Assembly (NCBI RefSeq): GCF_000743945.1
Contig: NZ_CP009238.1
Location: 682,001-746,000 of the forward strand
Reading direction: 5' to 3'
Length of the DNA: 64,000 nt
Source: Basilea psittacipulmonis DSM 24701
GTDB taxonomy: Bacteria; Pseudomonadota; Gammaproteobacteria; Burkholderiales; Burkholderiaceae_B
In this document: piece after piece, positions 47,399 to 56,953 of the stretch
Layout of the letters: each line of letters begins with the position of its first letter
Numbering within the stretch: the stretch's first letter is position 1
Made by a program: the position numbers and the translations under genes
The notes under the pieces: model-generated
The model's database searches: none
Seen by the model: only the letters and a program-made list of their open reading frames with translations
Told to the model about the DNA's origin: nothing

Positions 47399-47655
47399 TG
47401 GTTAAAAGAATATTTTTGATTGCTGGGGCCGTGATATTGACAGGTTGTGCGGGTGGTCCTTTTGATGTGAACAACGGTAGTAACTTGGGTTTGCGTTGTT
47501 CGACATCTGCCCATACGGCACCTAACTGGTCATCATGTCTTGAAAAAGCCCAAACTTACTGCGGTAATCAAAAAGTCACTAACATTGCTCAGCATTCCCC
47601 CACTAAAAGTGGTTATGCGGACGATGCTTACTTTATGACATTTCAATGTCATTAA
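47398..47655 (+). CDS. small lipoprotein of unknown function
   Basis: 85-aa predicted lipoprotein: signal peptide MVKRIFLIAGAVILTGC with lipobox LTGC (Cys 17). The mature part has four Cys residues (RCSTS, SSCLEK, TYCGNQ, FQCH) that may form disulfides. No family recognised. It starts inside the ubiK stop codon (TAATG), so it is translationally coupled to ubiK. Confidence 0.75.
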   Translation: MVKRIFLIAGAVILTGCAGGPFDVNNGSNLGLRCSTSAHTAPNWSSCLEKAQTYCGNQKVTNIAQHSPTKSGYADDAYFMTFQCH

Positions 47656-47666
47656 TAATCGTTGAA

Positions 47667-47695
47667 CAAAGCTGATACACAAGGTATCGGCTTTG
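47667..47695 (+). terminator. hairpin after the ubiK-lipoprotein pair
   Basis: Twelve-base arms CAAAGCTGATAC and GTATCGGCTTTG with one mismatch and a five-base loop, 12 bp past the stop. No clear T tract, so efficiency is uncertain. Confidence 0.55.
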
Positions 47696-47785
47696 CTCAA
47701 TGTTGATACTCTCCAACAAGCTTTTTATCACTTACAGACAACTCTCTTTTTTCGCCAAACCCACCGTCTAGCTCAATAAACCAAC

Positions 47786-49000
47786 TTATAAATAAGCACG
47801 TTTGTCAAACTGTGTAAAACCGATGAGGCGATCCTCTAGCATGGTGATATTTTTGCCTAAAGCTAAGACTTTAAAAACTTCGCCCATTTCACTTTCTGAA
47901 ATAAGTTTTTGGACAGGGGCAATTTCCTTGGCATAACTCGTGGTTTCTTGGGGATTGAGATGCTTAGCCAGTAAGGTGAGTAAGCCTGCATTGATTAGAA
48001 AGTGTTTTTGGGTGGTATAGCCCATTACATCTAATCCAGCCTGATAAGCGGTATCAGCGATGGCTGTAAAATTGACATGTGCGGTAATGTCCTGAATACC
48101 TGGATTGCGTAATACATCAGCATGAGCAAGATGATGAAAATGAGCCATAAGTGTACCCTCATGACGAAGAGGGTGGTAATAAGTGGCTTGATCATAGCCA
48201 TAATCAATTAACAGAATTAGCCCTTTATTCAGGCGGTTTGCTAAAGACTGAGTCCATGCTTGAGCTTGATAATGAAGTTCAGATGTATAGTGTTCAGGTA
48301 GTTCAATATCAAAATCTTGAGCAAATGATGGCCAATGCACAAAACATTTTTTAATATCGTCGATCAACTCGGATGAGGCGGGTGTCTCAGTAAATTTAAA
48401 GCTTATGGGGGATGATGAAGATTGAGGAATCACCTTTAGTTCATAGTAATGGTCGTTTTGTTTTAAAAAACGTTTGACGGGCATAGCGTCTAGCACTTCA
48501 TTGGCAATGATCACGCCTTCAAAGTCTTGGGGTAACTGATCTAACCATGTGATATGCGATAAAAAAGCTTGGTTGGTCTCATGTTGTCGTTTTTTCAGAT
48601 CAGGAGATAACTCTAAAATTTGGTAGCTTAAATCTGGAAAATCAGGTAATAAAGTTTCAATCAAATCATGAGCCAGTTTTCCTGTGCCTGCCCCAAATTC
48701 CAGTATCTGTGGTGTGGAAAGATGAGTGAGTACTTGGCTAATTTGTTGGGCCAATGTTCGAGCAAACCAAGGGGAAAGTTCTGGGGCTGTAATAAAATCC
48801 CCCATATGCTTTTGATCGCAGGAGAATTTTTGTATTGGGCCTGTATAGTAACCGTAATGGGGGGTGTACAGGGCTAGATTCATAAACTCATCAAACCCTA
48901 GTATATGGCCTTTTTGAAGAATGGTAGCCGCACATTGCTGACTGAATAAAAACTCTTCTTCACTGGGCTCTGGAAGTTGGGTGTGAAGCTGGAAACTCAT
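47786..49000 (-). CDS. SAM-dependent methyltransferase, MidA/NDUFAF7 family
   Basis: 404-aa protein of the PF02636 family whose mitochondrial member NDUFAF7 methylates an arginine of complex I; bacterial targets are not established. Signatures: ALYTPHYGYYTGP near residue 45, GDFITAPELSPWFA, the SAM loop ILEFGAGTGKLAHDLI, GVIIANEVLDAMPVKRF and LLIDYGYDQATYYHP. It is the last gene of the leftward trp transcript, 5 bp after the HIT gene, but is not a tryptophan enzyme. Confidence 0.85.
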   Translation of the reverse strand: MSFQLHTQLPEPSEEEFLFSQQCAATILQKGHILGFDEFMNLALYTPHYGYYTGPIQKFSCDQKHMGDFITAPELSPWFARTLAQQISQVLTHLSTPQILEFGAGTGKLAHDLIETLLPDFPDLSYQILELSPDLKKRQHETNQAFLSHITWLDQLPQDFEGVIIANEVLDAMPVKRFLKQNDHYYELKVIPQSSSSPISFKFTETPASSELIDDIKKCFVHWPSFAQDFDIELPEHYTSELHYQAQAWTQSLANRLNKGLILLIDYGYDQATYYHPLRHEGTLMAHFHHLAHADVLRNPGIQDITAHVNFTAIADTAYQAGLDVMGYTTQKHFLINAGLLTLLAKHLNPQETTSYAKEIAPVQKLISESEMGEVFKVLALGKNITMLEDRLIGFTQFDKRAYL

Positions 49001-49005
49001 AAGGG

Positions 49006-49578
49006 TTATGAATATTTTCGATTATTGGGCAGTTTTGTTAGAAATTCAACATCCTCTTCGTCATCATGTTCTTCATCGTCTAGATCATCTTCATCGGTGC
49101 CGATAGTGATAAGGCCAGATTCCAAAAGAGCACCGTAATGTTTGCTGAGGTCTTCCATCAGTTCAGTCAATGCATCACGATAAAGAAGGTGTAAATTTTC
49201 TTGTTCTAAAAGATACCGTTCATCAACGGGTCGCAATAAGTGAGGATGAAAATAAGCCTCTGGAAATTTAGGATCGTTTGAGTAACGAGGAATAATATGC
49301 CAATGAAGATGCGGTACTTTATTGCCAAACTGAGCCAAATTTACCTTATCAGCTTTTAGTAAATGTTTTTGGACTTCTTCTATAACGACCATGACCTTAA
49401 ATAAGTAAATTTGGTCAATCGCACTTAAATCACTCATTTCTTTGGCATGTTCTTTCCAGATGACTTTCGTGTAATTCGGAAAATGAGGATCTTGTCCAAA
49501 GACGACGCGAAGTTTATGATTCTCCCAGATAATGTCTTGAGATTTATCGGGCTGGCATAGTAGGCAGGATGGGTTCAT
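49006..49578 (-). CDS. HIT-family nucleotide-binding protein
   Basis: 190-aa histidine-triad protein from ATG 49578, which lies 1 bp past the trpC stop (an in-frame TTG at 49590 would overlap trpC). The triad motif is HLHWHII near residue 95, preceded by NLAQFGNKVP. An N-terminal CLLC pair may bind zinc. The last ~40 residues are a strongly acidic Asp/Glu tail (GTDEDDLDDEEHDDEED) not usual in small HIT hydrolases. Substrate unknown. Same transcript as trpC. Confidence 0.88.
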   Translation of the reverse strand: MNPSCLLCQPDKSQDIIWENHKLRVVFGQDPHFPNYTKVIWKEHAKEMSDLSAIDQIYLFKVMVVIEEVQKHLLKADKVNLAQFGNKVPHLHWHIIPRYSNDPKFPEAYFHPHLLRPVDERYLLEQENLHLLYRDALTELMEDLSKHYGALLESGLITIGTDEDDLDDEEHDDEEDVEFLTKLPNNRKYS

Positions 49579-49579
49579 A

Positions 49580-50365
49580 TTAGTGTCCAATTAGTTTTTT
49601 TAAGGCCAAAGCAACATCGTTTTGTCGCATTAAACTTTCGCCGACTAAAAAGCCATAAACGTGATGATTCATCATCATGATAACGTCATCGTGATGTTTG
49701 ATGGCACTTTCGGTAATCACCATTTTATCATCTGGAATTAAAGGTAATAAAGAAAGCGTGGTTTCTAAAGTAGTTTCAAACGTTTTTAAATTGCGATTAT
49801 TGATACCTAGTAAACGAGTGTTTAAAGTCAACGCAGTTTCTAATTCTTTCTCATCATGAATTTCCACCAGCACATCTAAATGAAGTTCATGAGCGTAAGA
49901 AGCCAACTCTTGTAATTGTGTTGGTGACAACGCCGCCACAATTAGCAAAATAGCATCTGCCCCCAATGCACGAGCGTGGGCGATTTGCAAAGGATCTATC
50001 ATGAAATCTTTTCGTAAAACAGGCAGATGACAATGCTCTTTGACAAGACGAATGTACGATTCATGTCCTTGAAAATAGCGTTCATCGGTAAGTACAGATA
50101 AACAGGTAGCACCGCCGTCTTCATACGCCTGAGCAATTTCTGCGGGTTTAAAATCTTCTCGAATCAGTCCTTTTGAGGGAGAGGCCTTTTTAACTTCAGC
50201 GATGACAGCAGGTTTTTTCTCTGCTAAACGAGACAGCATGGCTCGTTCAAAACCTCTGGTGGGTGTCAAACATAAGGATTCAAGGTCTTTTACAGAAAAT
50301 CTTTTTTTGAGTTCAAGAATTTCTTCTTTTTTGGTATCCAGTATTTTATCTAAATAAGTATTCAT
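49580..50365 (-). CDS. trpC: indole-3-glycerol phosphate synthase
   Basis: 261-aa TIM-barrel enzyme closing the indole ring in tryptophan synthesis. ATG 50365 (MNTYLDKILDTKKEEI) is chosen; a longer frame would run into trpD. Signatures: VIAEVKKASPSKGLIRED, LRKDFMIDPLQI, LVEIHDEKEL, LLGINNRNLKTFE. Monofunctional, without a fused TrpF. It begins 4 bp after the trpD stop. Confidence 0.96.
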   Translation of the reverse strand: MNTYLDKILDTKKEEILELKKRFSVKDLESLCLTPTRGFERAMLSRLAEKKPAVIAEVKKASPSKGLIREDFKPAEIAQAYEDGGATCLSVLTDERYFQGHESYIRLVKEHCHLPVLRKDFMIDPLQIAHARALGADAILLIVAALSPTQLQELASYAHELHLDVLVEIHDEKELETALTLNTRLLGINNRNLKTFETTLETTLSLLPLIPDDKMVITESAIKHHDDVIMMMNHHVYGFLVGESLMRQNDVALALKKLIGH

Positions 50366-50369
50366 GGCT

Positions 50370-51389
50370 TTATGCGGCGTGGAATTGACAAAAGTGTTGA
50401 AAATACTGTTTAGCTTGACCCGTTTCAATCATTTCAGTGGCTTTAACAATACCTTCTTGAATGCTATTGGCCTGATTTCCTGCATAGATAGCCAAACCTG
50501 CGTTATATATCACAATATCTCTGGCGACACCTGCTTGGTTATCCAAAACATCTCTAATCATTTGAGCCGATTCTTGAGCGTTTTCCACGACTAATGCTTG
50601 TAATGAATCAACTGTGTTTAGTCCGAAATCATGAGGATGAATGCGATATTCAGCAATCTCACCGTCTTTTAGTTCGCCTACTAAGGTATGACCGCATAAA
50701 GTCGCTTCGTCTAAACCATCTTCACCGTGAATCACCAAGACGTGTTGAGATCCGAGTTGTTTGAGTACTCTGACCTGAATTCCCACCAAGTCTGGATGAA
50801 AAACCCCCATGAGTTGGTTGGCCGCACGAGCAGGGTTGGTCAAAGGGCCCAAAATATTAAAAATAGTTTTAACGCCAAGTAATTTTCGTACTGGCGCAAC
50901 ATATTTCATCGCACTGTGATGGCGAGGGGCAAACATAAAGCCAATACCCGTTCGTTCGATACTTTCTTTGATTTCTTCAGGAGTTAAATCAAGTTTGACT
51001 CCCAATGCTTCTAATACATCAGCACTTCCACTAGAACTTGATGCACTTCGATTACCATGTTTAGCGATTTTCACGCCTGCTGCGGCAGCAACAAACATCG
51101 TGGCGGTTGATATATTGAATGTCTTCATTCCATCTCCACCTGTGCCACACAAGTCTAATAGCTGTTCGGGATGAGGTACATCAACCTTGGTGGAAAATTC
51201 TCGCATCACCGTCGCCGCCGCCGTGATTTCTCCAATGGTTTCTTTTTTGACTCTTAATCCCATTAGTAATGCAGCCATAACAGATTCTGGCATCACACCA
51301 GACATCATTTGTCGCATTAAACTGAGCATTTCGTCATGAAAGATTTCACGATGCTCGATACAACGGGTTAGTGCTTCATGGTAATTCAT
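50370..51389 (-). CDS. trpD: anthranilate phosphoribosyltransferase
   Basis: 339-aa enzyme joining anthranilate and PRPP. Signatures: [17 protein letters not shown] (PRPP binding), [33 protein letters not shown] and [10 protein letters not shown]. Not fused to a glutamine amidotransferase; that subunit is the separate trpG upstream, 8 bp away. Normal length. Confidence 0.97.
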   Translation of the reverse strand: MNYHEALTRCIEHREIFHDEMLSLMRQMMSGVMPESVMAALLMGLRVKKETIGEITAAATVMREFSTKVDVPHPEQLLDLCGTGGDGMKTFNISTATMFVAAAAGVKIAKHGNRSASSSSGSADVLEALGVKLDLTPEEIKESIERTGIGFMFAPRHHSAMKYVAPVRKLLGVKTIFNILGPLTNPARAANQLMGVFHPDLVGIQVRVLKQLGSQHVLVIHGEDGLDEATLCGHTLVGELKDGEIAEYRIHPHDFGLNTVDSLQALVVENAQESAQMIRDVLDNQAGVARDIVIYNAGLAIYAGNQANSIQEGIVKATEMIETGQAKQYFQHFCQFHAA

Positions 51390-51397
51390 TGAACATC

Positions 51398-51964
51398 CTA
51401 TTTGATCAGTAAAAAGTTCTTTAATAATGCGTGTCCATGTTCAGAAAGAATGGATTCTGGGTGAAATTGGACACCAAAAATAGGGAGTGTTTTATGTGCC
51501 AATCCCATAATTTCGCCATCGTCGGTATGAGCTGTGATGCTCAGACAATCAGGCAAACTGTCTTTATCGACGGCTAATGAATGGTAACGAATCACGGTAA
51601 ATGGCGAGGGGATATCTTTAAATACATCTGTGCCCGTATGGGTGATTAAAGAAGTCTTGCCGTGCATAATTTCTTTTGCTCGGACGACCTTTCCACCAAA
51701 AGCTTGTCCAATCGCTTGGTGACCCAAACACACGCCTAATATGGGTTTCTTTCCTTTAAAATGTTCAATGACCGCTAAACTAATTCCAGCTTGATCGGGA
51801 TCGCAGGGGCCGGGTGAGATGCAGATGCGATCAGGGTTTAATGCTTCAATTTCCGCTATGGTAGTTTCGTCATTTCGGCGAACGACCACCTGTTCACCTA
51901 ACTCTCCAAAATACTGAACTAGGTTGTAAGTAAAGGAGTCATAGTTATCTAACATGAGTAACAT
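51398..51964 (-). CDS. trpG: anthranilate synthase glutamine amidotransferase subunit
   Basis: 188-aa class I glutamine amidotransferase delivering ammonia to TrpE. Catalytic Cys in [17 protein letters not shown]; His and Glu in [16 protein letters not shown]-terminal [20 protein letters not shown] is family-typical. ATG 51964 or ATG 51955 may be used. It could also serve para-aminobenzoate synthesis (TrpG/PabA), as in many bacteria with one copy. It lies 27 bp after trpE. Confidence 0.96.
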   Translation of the reverse strand: MLLMLDNYDSFTYNLVQYFGELGEQVVVRRNDETTIAEIEALNPDRICISPGPCDPDQAGISLAVIEHFKGKKPILGVCLGHQAIGQAFGGKVVRAKEIMHGKTSLITHTGTDVFKDIPSPFTVIRYHSLAVDKDSLPDCLSITAHTDDGEIMGLAHKTLPIFGVQFHPESILSEHGHALLKNFLLIK

Positions 51965-51991
51965 CGTAAACCTCTTTCTAAAAAATCTTGC

Positions 51992-53512
51992 TTAGATAGG
52001 TTGGTCAAGTCCGTATTGAACTTGTTCAGCAGCTCTAAGTACAGCACGTGCTTTATGTTCAGTTTCCTGCCATTCTTTTTCAGGATCAGAATCCGCCACA
52101 ATGCCTGCAGAAGCTTGTACGTAAAGCATGCCATCTTTGATAATGGCAGTACGAATTGCAATGGCTAAGTCCATCGTGCCATTGTAGCTAATATAGCCTG
52201 CAGCACCACCATAAATACCTCGTCTGACAGGTTCTAACTCATCGATAATCTCCATCGCTTTCACTTTAGGGGCACCAGTCAAGGTACCTGCAGGGAACGT
52301 GGCACGTAAGATATCAATTGCATTCATGCCTTGTTTTAATTTGCCTTTGACATTAGAAACTAAGTGCATAACATGGGAGTAGTTTTCGATAACCATCTGA
52401 TCGGTAACGGTGACCGAACCTATTTCAGCAACACGTCCAATATCATTTCGTGCTAAATCAATTAACATGACGTGTTCCGCTCTTTCTTTAGGATCGTTGA
52501 GTAGATCTTGGGCCAGCATTTTATCTTCGGCTGGGGTTTCTCCACGACGACGAGTGCCTGCTAAAGGTCGGATCACAACATTTGTTTCTTCTTTCAACTC
52601 TTCATTTAACACCACTTCTTGACGTACTAAAATTTCTGGCGATGAACCAACGACTTGGAAGTCTCCAAAATTCCAGAAATACATGTAAGGAGAGGGGTTT
52701 AATGAACGTAACGAACGGTAAAGAGATAAAGGTGCATCTCTAAAAGGTTTAGCGATCACTTGGCCAACTTGGACTTGCATGAGATCGCCTGCTTCAATAT
52801 GTGCTTTGGCCTTTTTGACAGCATTTAAATAATCTTCTTTTTTGAAATCGCGAATTTCTTCGGTGACTAAACTGGCTAGACTGTAAGGAATTTCAACGGG
52901 TTTTCGCAAATTCATTCTCAGTTCGATCAAACGCTTTTGAGCTTTTGTATAGCTTTCTTCTACGCTAGGATCGACATAAATAACCAAATAAGTGCGTCCA
53001 ATGACATTATCGACAATCACTAATTCATCTACTTGCATTAATAAAATGTCTGGCACGCCTTTCATGTCTTTTGGCCAAGGTTTAACAGCAGGGCCTAAAC
53101 TGGGTTCAATATGACGAACTGTGTCATAACCAAAATATCCTGCCAGACCTCCCGCAAAACGTGGTAAACCAGGAGATAAACGTACTTTAAATCGTTCTTG
53201 GTATTGTTTGATAAATTCAAGGGGATCGCCTTCGTGACGCTCGACGACTTCATCATCCGTGACCACTTCGGTGATATTTCCTGTGGAACGAATAAAAGTC
53301 TTAGCAGGCAAACCAATAAAGGAGTAACGTCCAAATCGTTCACCGCCGACTACAGATTCTAATAAACAGCTCATGCGTCCATGTCTTTTGTCGCTATGGG
53401 CTAGTTTTAGATAAATGCCTAAAGTCGTATCAAGATCGGCATAAGTTTCTTGGACAATCGGAATACGGTTGTATCCTTGGGCGGCGAGTGCGTTAAATTC
53501 AATTTCTGTCAT
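51992..53512 (-). CDS. trpE: anthranilate synthase component I
   Basis: 506-aa enzyme converting chorismate to anthranilate. The N-terminal half contains CLLESVVGGERFGRYSFIG, where LLES is the tryptophan feedback-binding element. The chorismate domain has AGDLMQVQVGQVIA, IRPLAGTRRRG, HVMLIDLARNDIGRV and TFPAGTLTGAPKVKAMEII. It is first of the trpE-G-D-C genes and is preceded by its own promoter, a Trp-codon leader peptide and an attenuator, so it is controlled both by feedback and by transcription attenuation. Confidence 0.97.
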   Translation of the reverse strand: MTEIEFNALAAQGYNRIPIVQETYADLDTTLGIYLKLAHSDKRHGRMSCLLESVVGGERFGRYSFIGLPAKTFIRSTGNITEVVTDDEVVERHEGDPLEFIKQYQERFKVRLSPGLPRFAGGLAGYFGYDTVRHIEPSLGPAVKPWPKDMKGVPDILLMQVDELVIVDNVIGRTYLVIYVDPSVEESYTKAQKRLIELRMNLRKPVEIPYSLASLVTEEIRDFKKEDYLNAVKKAKAHIEAGDLMQVQVGQVIAKPFRDAPLSLYRSLRSLNPSPYMYFWNFGDFQVVGSSPEILVRQEVVLNEELKEETNVVIRPLAGTRRRGETPAEDKMLAQDLLNDPKERAEHVMLIDLARNDIGRVAEIGSVTVTDQMVIENYSHVMHLVSNVKGKLKQGMNAIDILRATFPAGTLTGAPKVKAMEIIDELEPVRRGIYGGAAGYISYNGTMDLAIAIRTAIIKDGMLYVQASAGIVADSDPEKEWQETEHKARAVLRAAEQVQYGLDQPI

Positions 53513-53549
53513 ATCTGGTCTCTCTTATCAGGTTACATGACCAGGTATG

Positions 53550-53574
53550 AAAAAACCCGGTCATCAATACCGGG
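53550..53574 (-). terminator. trp operon attenuator (terminator hairpin)
   Basis: On the minus strand: CCCGGT (53574-53569), seven-base loop, ACCGGG (53561-53556), then six T (53555-53550). It lies between the leader peptide and trpE and should stop transcription when charged tRNA-Trp is plentiful. Confidence 0.88.
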
Positions 53575-53616
53575 AATGCAATACTATACTGCTTATACAG
53601 CTAGACCCGCATTCCC
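53572..53616 (-). promoter_or_regulatory. trp antiterminator pairing
   Basis: Minus-strand GGGAATGC (53616-53609) can pair over eight bases with GCATTCCC (53579-53572). The second segment includes the first bases of the terminator stem, so this pairing excludes the attenuator hairpin, the 2:3 versus 3:4 logic of trp attenuation. The first segment lies at the 3' end of the leader-peptide frame. Confidence 0.85.
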
Positions 53617-53679
53617 AAGCATGCACCAACGCCAGTAATAAGCGCTATTAATACGAGCAAGATGAGTTTGCGGTTTCAT
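53593..53679 (-). CDS. trpL: trp operon leader peptide
   Basis: 28-codon frame MKPQTHLARINSAYYWRWC followed by MLGNAGLAV and TAA. The two Trp codons are separated by one Arg (TGG CGT TGG, 53634-53626) about two thirds along, just before the antiterminator segment. A ribosome stalled there for lack of charged tRNA-Trp would free that segment. The Shine-Dalgarno is weak (AAAGAA). It starts about 28 nt from the predicted transcription start. Confidence 0.88.
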   Translation of the reverse strand: MKPQTHLARINSAYYWRWCMLGNAGLAV

Positions 53680-53713
53680 TTCTTTATAGTCTAAAACGAT
53701 TAAAAACATTTCT

Positions 53714-53742
53714 ATACTAGCGAATAAAATAAAAATGGTCAA
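53714..53742 (-). promoter_or_regulatory. sigma-70-type promoter of the trp operon
   Basis: Minus strand: TTGACC (53742-53737), a 17-base spacer, TAGTAT (53719-53714). It sits just after the gph stop codon, so trpEGDC has its own start even though gph and rpe lie upstream on the same strand. Confidence 0.75.
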
Positions 53743-53750
53743 GCTAATTT

Positions 53751-54419
53751 TTAGTTTTGCACAATATAATCAATCACACCTCTTAAATCTTGGATAAATG
53801 CAGTAGGATTCAAGTCAGATAGTGATTTGCCCTCTGTGTAGCCATAAGGCAATAACAATACATCCATCTGTGCAGCTTGGGCGGCAAGCGTGTCATTTTC
53901 TGAATCCCCAACAAACACGACTTCTGAAGCAGTAAGATTTAATGTTTCTAATGCGTATAAGATTGGGGCTGGATGCGGTTTTTCATGCTCACAGGTATCA
54001 CCACAAACCAATAGGTCAAAGTAGTGATCAAGTTGAAATTTCTTTAAAAGGTCTGGCGTAAAAGCAGATGGCTTATTGGTCACGAGTGCCAAGGTCACAC
54101 CCATGGAATAAAGGGTATCCAAGGTTTCTCGCGTGTATGGATAGAGAGTGGCTTTTTCACCATTGTGTTGTCGATAGTATTGTCTAAAAAGCTGTAGTGC
54201 GGGTTCAAGCACGTCTTTATCGACTTCATAATGTGTAATATCGTTGCTTAAACAGCGGGCAACTAGGGTTCTAGCTCCTTTGCCCAAAAATGCTTGGATT
54301 CTTGATTCTGGCAAAATAGGGCGTTGAAGCTCGGCCAACATTTTTTGGCAAGCCAGTGCAACATCAGGGACACTATTGATTAACGTGCCATCTAGGTCAA
54401 AAAATACAGCTTTCTTCAT
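53751..54419 (-). CDS. gph: phosphoglycolate phosphatase (HAD family)
   Basis: 222-aa HAD-superfamily phosphatase clearing 2-phosphoglycolate. Motif [15 protein letters not shown] with the nucleophile Asp; motif II in [12 protein letters not shown]; motifs III/IV in [10 protein letters not shown] and [16 protein letters not shown] 54419 overlaps the rpe stop by 4 bp. The rpe-gph-trpE order is common in proteobacteria. Confidence 0.93.
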   Translation of the reverse strand: MKKAVFFDLDGTLINSVPDVALACQKMLAELQRPILPESRIQAFLGKGARTLVARCLSNDITHYEVDKDVLEPALQLFRQYYRQHNGEKATLYPYTRETLDTLYSMGVTLALVTNKPSAFTPDLLKKFQLDHYFDLLVCGDTCEHEKPHPAPILYALETLNLTASEVVFVGDSENDTLAAQAAQMDVLLLPYGYTEGKSLSDLNPTAFIQDLRGVIDYIVQN

Positions 54420-55093
54420 TGTGTTAAACGGTGCATTTCAGTAATGACATCTTCATAATTATCGGCGTTAAAAATCGCTGAACCTGCTACAAAAGTATCC
54501 GCACCTGCTTCATAGATATCGCGAATATTGCTGGTTTTTACGCCACCATCAACTTCTAGGAAAATATTTTGTCCGCCTTGATCGGTCCATTGTTGGATTT
54601 TTGAACGAGCTTGTCTGATTTTGTTTAGGGTGGCAGGAATGAAACTTTGTCCCCCAAACCCTGGGTTTACCGACATCAGCAAAACCATGTCCAATTTGTC
54701 CATTACATAATCCATATAACTTAATGGTGTAGCGGGGTTAAATACCAGACCCGCCTTGCAACCATGGTCTTTAATCAGTTGTAACGTTCTATCGATATGT
54801 TTGCTGGCTTCTGGATGAAAGGTGATATAGTCCGCTCCTGCTTTTGCAAACTCTGGGATCAAACTATCCACAGGTTCAACCATAAGGTGCACGTCGATTG
54901 GGGCTTTCGTATAAGGTCTAATGGCTTTTAAAACCATGGGGCCAATCGTTAAGTTCGGCACATAATGGTTATCCATCACATCAAAATGAATCCAATCAGC
55001 ACCGGCTTGGATCACATCACTGACTTCTTTTCCTAAGCAGGCAAAATCAGCAGATAAAATACTGGGGGCAATACGGATATTAGGATTTTTCAT
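54416..55093 (-). CDS. rpe: ribulose-phosphate 3-epimerase
   Basis: 225-aa TIM-barrel enzyme of the pentose phosphate pathway interconverting ribulose and xylulose 5-phosphate. ATG 55093 ([20 protein letters not shown]) is used; it overlaps the end of folA by 14 bp, and the frame stays open further upstream only within folA. Signatures: [55 protein letters not shown]. Metal-binding His and Asp residues are present. Confidence 0.96.
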   Translation of the reverse strand: MKNPNIRIAPSILSADFACLGKEVSDVIQAGADWIHFDVMDNHYVPNLTIGPMVLKAIRPYTKAPIDVHLMVEPVDSLIPEFAKAGADYITFHPEASKHIDRTLQLIKDHGCKAGLVFNPATPLSYMDYVMDKLDMVLLMSVNPGFGGQSFIPATLNKIRQARSKIQQWTDQGGQNIFLEVDGGVKTSNIRDIYEAGADTFVAGSAIFNADNYEDVITEMHRLTQ

Positions 55094-55559
55094 AGCGTAC
55101 AAAAGAAAAGTGAATATTGTTTTCAGGTTCTTGAACTTGTTCGGATACTTTTTTCCATTCATCACTTAAAGGAGGGAAAAAAGCGTCGCCATCAGGGGTA
55201 AGGTCGATTTCTGTTGCATAGATGGTGTCCGCTACATCCAAAGCTTGTTTAAAAATCTGTTCGCCCCCAATAATAAACACTTGAGGACAGTCTTGAGTCA
55301 TGGTCAATGCCTCAGCCAAAGAACTTGCGTGTTCAGCTGAGTCTGCCTGCCAGTTTGGGTTGCGAGAGATGACGATATTACGTCGTCCTGGCAGGGGGCG
55401 ACCCAATGAGTCCCAAGTTTTTCTACCCATGATGATTGGACATCCCATGGTGGTTTGTTTGAAAAATTGTAAATCGGCTTTCAGTTGCCAAGGCAGTTGG
55501 TTATTGACTCCAATGACTCGATTTTTGGCATAAGCAACAATACATGCAATCTTTGACAT
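55080..55559 (-). CDS. folA: dihydrofolate reductase
   Basis: 159-aa enzyme reducing dihydrofolate with [23 protein letters not shown] contains the substrate-side Met20-type loop; [19 protein letters not shown] binds [18 protein letters not shown] is the conserved C-terminal block. Length equals the E. coli enzyme. It lies 8 bp after thyA, pairing the producer and recycler of dihydrofolate. Confidence 0.96.
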   Translation of the reverse strand: MSKIACIVAYAKNRVIGVNNQLPWQLKADLQFFKQTTMGCPIIMGRKTWDSLGRPLPGRRNIVISRNPNWQADSAEHASSLAEALTMTQDCPQVFIIGGEQIFKQALDVADTIYATEIDLTPDGDAFFPPLSDEWKKVSEQVQEPENNIHFSFVRYEKS

Positions 55560-55567
55560 AATGGTCC

Positions 55568-56365
55568 TTATACAGCAACAGCTGCTTTGATATGAGGATG
55601 AGATTGGTAGTTTTCGATTTCAAAATCCTCATAGGTATAACTAAAAATATCTTTAGGCTTGCGTTTTATGCGTAGTTGAGGGTAAGGGTAGGGGGTACGA
55701 CTTAATTGTAATTTTGCTTGTTCAATATGATTGTCGTAAAGATGGCAATCACCGCCTGTCCAAATAAAATCGCCCACCTCTAAATCGCATTGTTGAGCGA
55801 CCATATGAGTTAATAAAGCATAGCTGGCAATATTGAAAGGCACACCCAAGAAAATGTCTGCACTACGTTGGTATAGCTGACAAGAGAGTCGATTATCAGC
55901 AACATAAAACTGAAAGAGTGCATGACATGGAGGCAGTTTCATATGAGGAATCTCGCCCACGTTCCATGCCGATACGATTAATCTTCTCGAATCAGGGGTC
56001 TGCTTAATGTTGTCGATTAATTGGCTGATTTGATCGATATGTTCGCCATTTGCTGTTGGCCAAGAACGCCACTGTACGCCATAAATAGGACCTAGGTCGC
56101 CATTTTCATCAGCCCATTCATCCCAAATCGTCACACCGTGTTCGTGCAACCATTTGATATTGGAATCACCGTTTAAAAACCAAATTAGTTCATTAAAAAT
56201 GCTTTTGGTATGTAGTTTTTTGGTGGTGATAAGCGGAAAACCATCTTGTAGATTAAAACGCATTTGGTAGCCAAAAACTGAACGCGTCCCTGTGCCAGTG
56301 CGATCGCTTTTGTGGGTACCCTGTTCAAGCACGTGTTGCATGAACGTTTCGTATTGGTTATTCAT
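55568..56365 (-). CDS. thyA: thymidylate synthase
   Basis: 265-aa enzyme methylating dUMP to dTMP. Catalytic Cys in [13 protein letters not shown], dUMP-binding [28 protein letters not shown] at the N-terminus and C-terminal PHIKAAVAV. Nearly the same length as E. coli ThyA. Upstream lies an OsmC-family gene 6 bp away; folA follows. Confidence 0.97.
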   Translation of the reverse strand: MNNQYETFMQHVLEQGTHKSDRTGTGTRSVFGYQMRFNLQDGFPLITTKKLHTKSIFNELIWFLNGDSNIKWLHEHGVTIWDEWADENGDLGPIYGVQWRSWPTANGEHIDQISQLIDNIKQTPDSRRLIVSAWNVGEIPHMKLPPCHALFQFYVADNRLSCQLYQRSADIFLGVPFNIASYALLTHMVAQQCDLEVGDFIWTGGDCHLYDNHIEQAKLQLSRTPYPYPQLRIKRKPKDIFSYTYEDFEIENYQSHPHIKAAVAV

Positions 56366-56371
56366 AAAAGG

Positions 56372-56794
56372 TTATCCTTTGATCTGATATTCGTAACTAA
56401 CGGTGGCCGTTTTGGATAACATGGCCATGGCTGAACAGTATTTGCTTAAACTTAATTCAATCGCACGCGTCACTCGCTGTTCGCTGAGATTCTCGCCAGT
56501 GACCGTAATGATTAAATGTATTTTGGTAAAAACTTGAGGTGGTGTGGGTGCACGTCCTGCTTGAATATCCACTTCACAGTCTGTTAATACTTGACGTGCT
56601 TTTTCCAAAATACTAACGATATCGACTGACATACAGCCTGCGGCACCGATTAACAACAACTCCATGGGTCTTGCCCCTTCATTATGACCACCGTGATCGG
56701 GTGATAAGCCCATGGTGATAGGATGTCCTGACCCTGAAGTAGCGTGAAATACCTTTGATTCTTTATGGTTCCATTTAACAAGTGATTTCATCAT
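56372..56794 (-). CDS. OsmC/Ohr-family protein
   Basis: 140-aa member of the OsmC fold, peroxidases that reduce organic hydroperoxides. The first conserved region is LLIGAAGCMSVDIVSILEKAR with one Cys near residue 54; the second contains IELSLSKYCSAMAMLSKTA with a Cys near 121. The two-Cys layout fits the family (YhfA-like subgroup). Natural substrate not known. It heads the leftward thyA-folA-rpe-gph run and is divergent from coq7. Confidence 0.85.
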   Translation of the reverse strand: MMKSLVKWNHKESKVFHATSGSGHPITMGLSPDHGGHNEGARPMELLLIGAAGCMSVDIVSILEKARQVLTDCEVDIQAGRAPTPPQVFTKIHLIITVTGENLSEQRVTRAIELSLSKYCSAMAMLSKTATVSYEYQIKG

Positions 56795-56953
56795 ATAAAT
56801 TCTGTGTGAAAAGGTAAAAGATGATTGAAAGATGGATTAATTATACAAGCATATAACTTTAATCCTATACAGACACGTATAATTTTAGGGAAATCGAGTT
56901 CTTTAGGGTACAATGAACAGGATTTGTTTGGAAGTTTAAAGGAATTTTGTACG

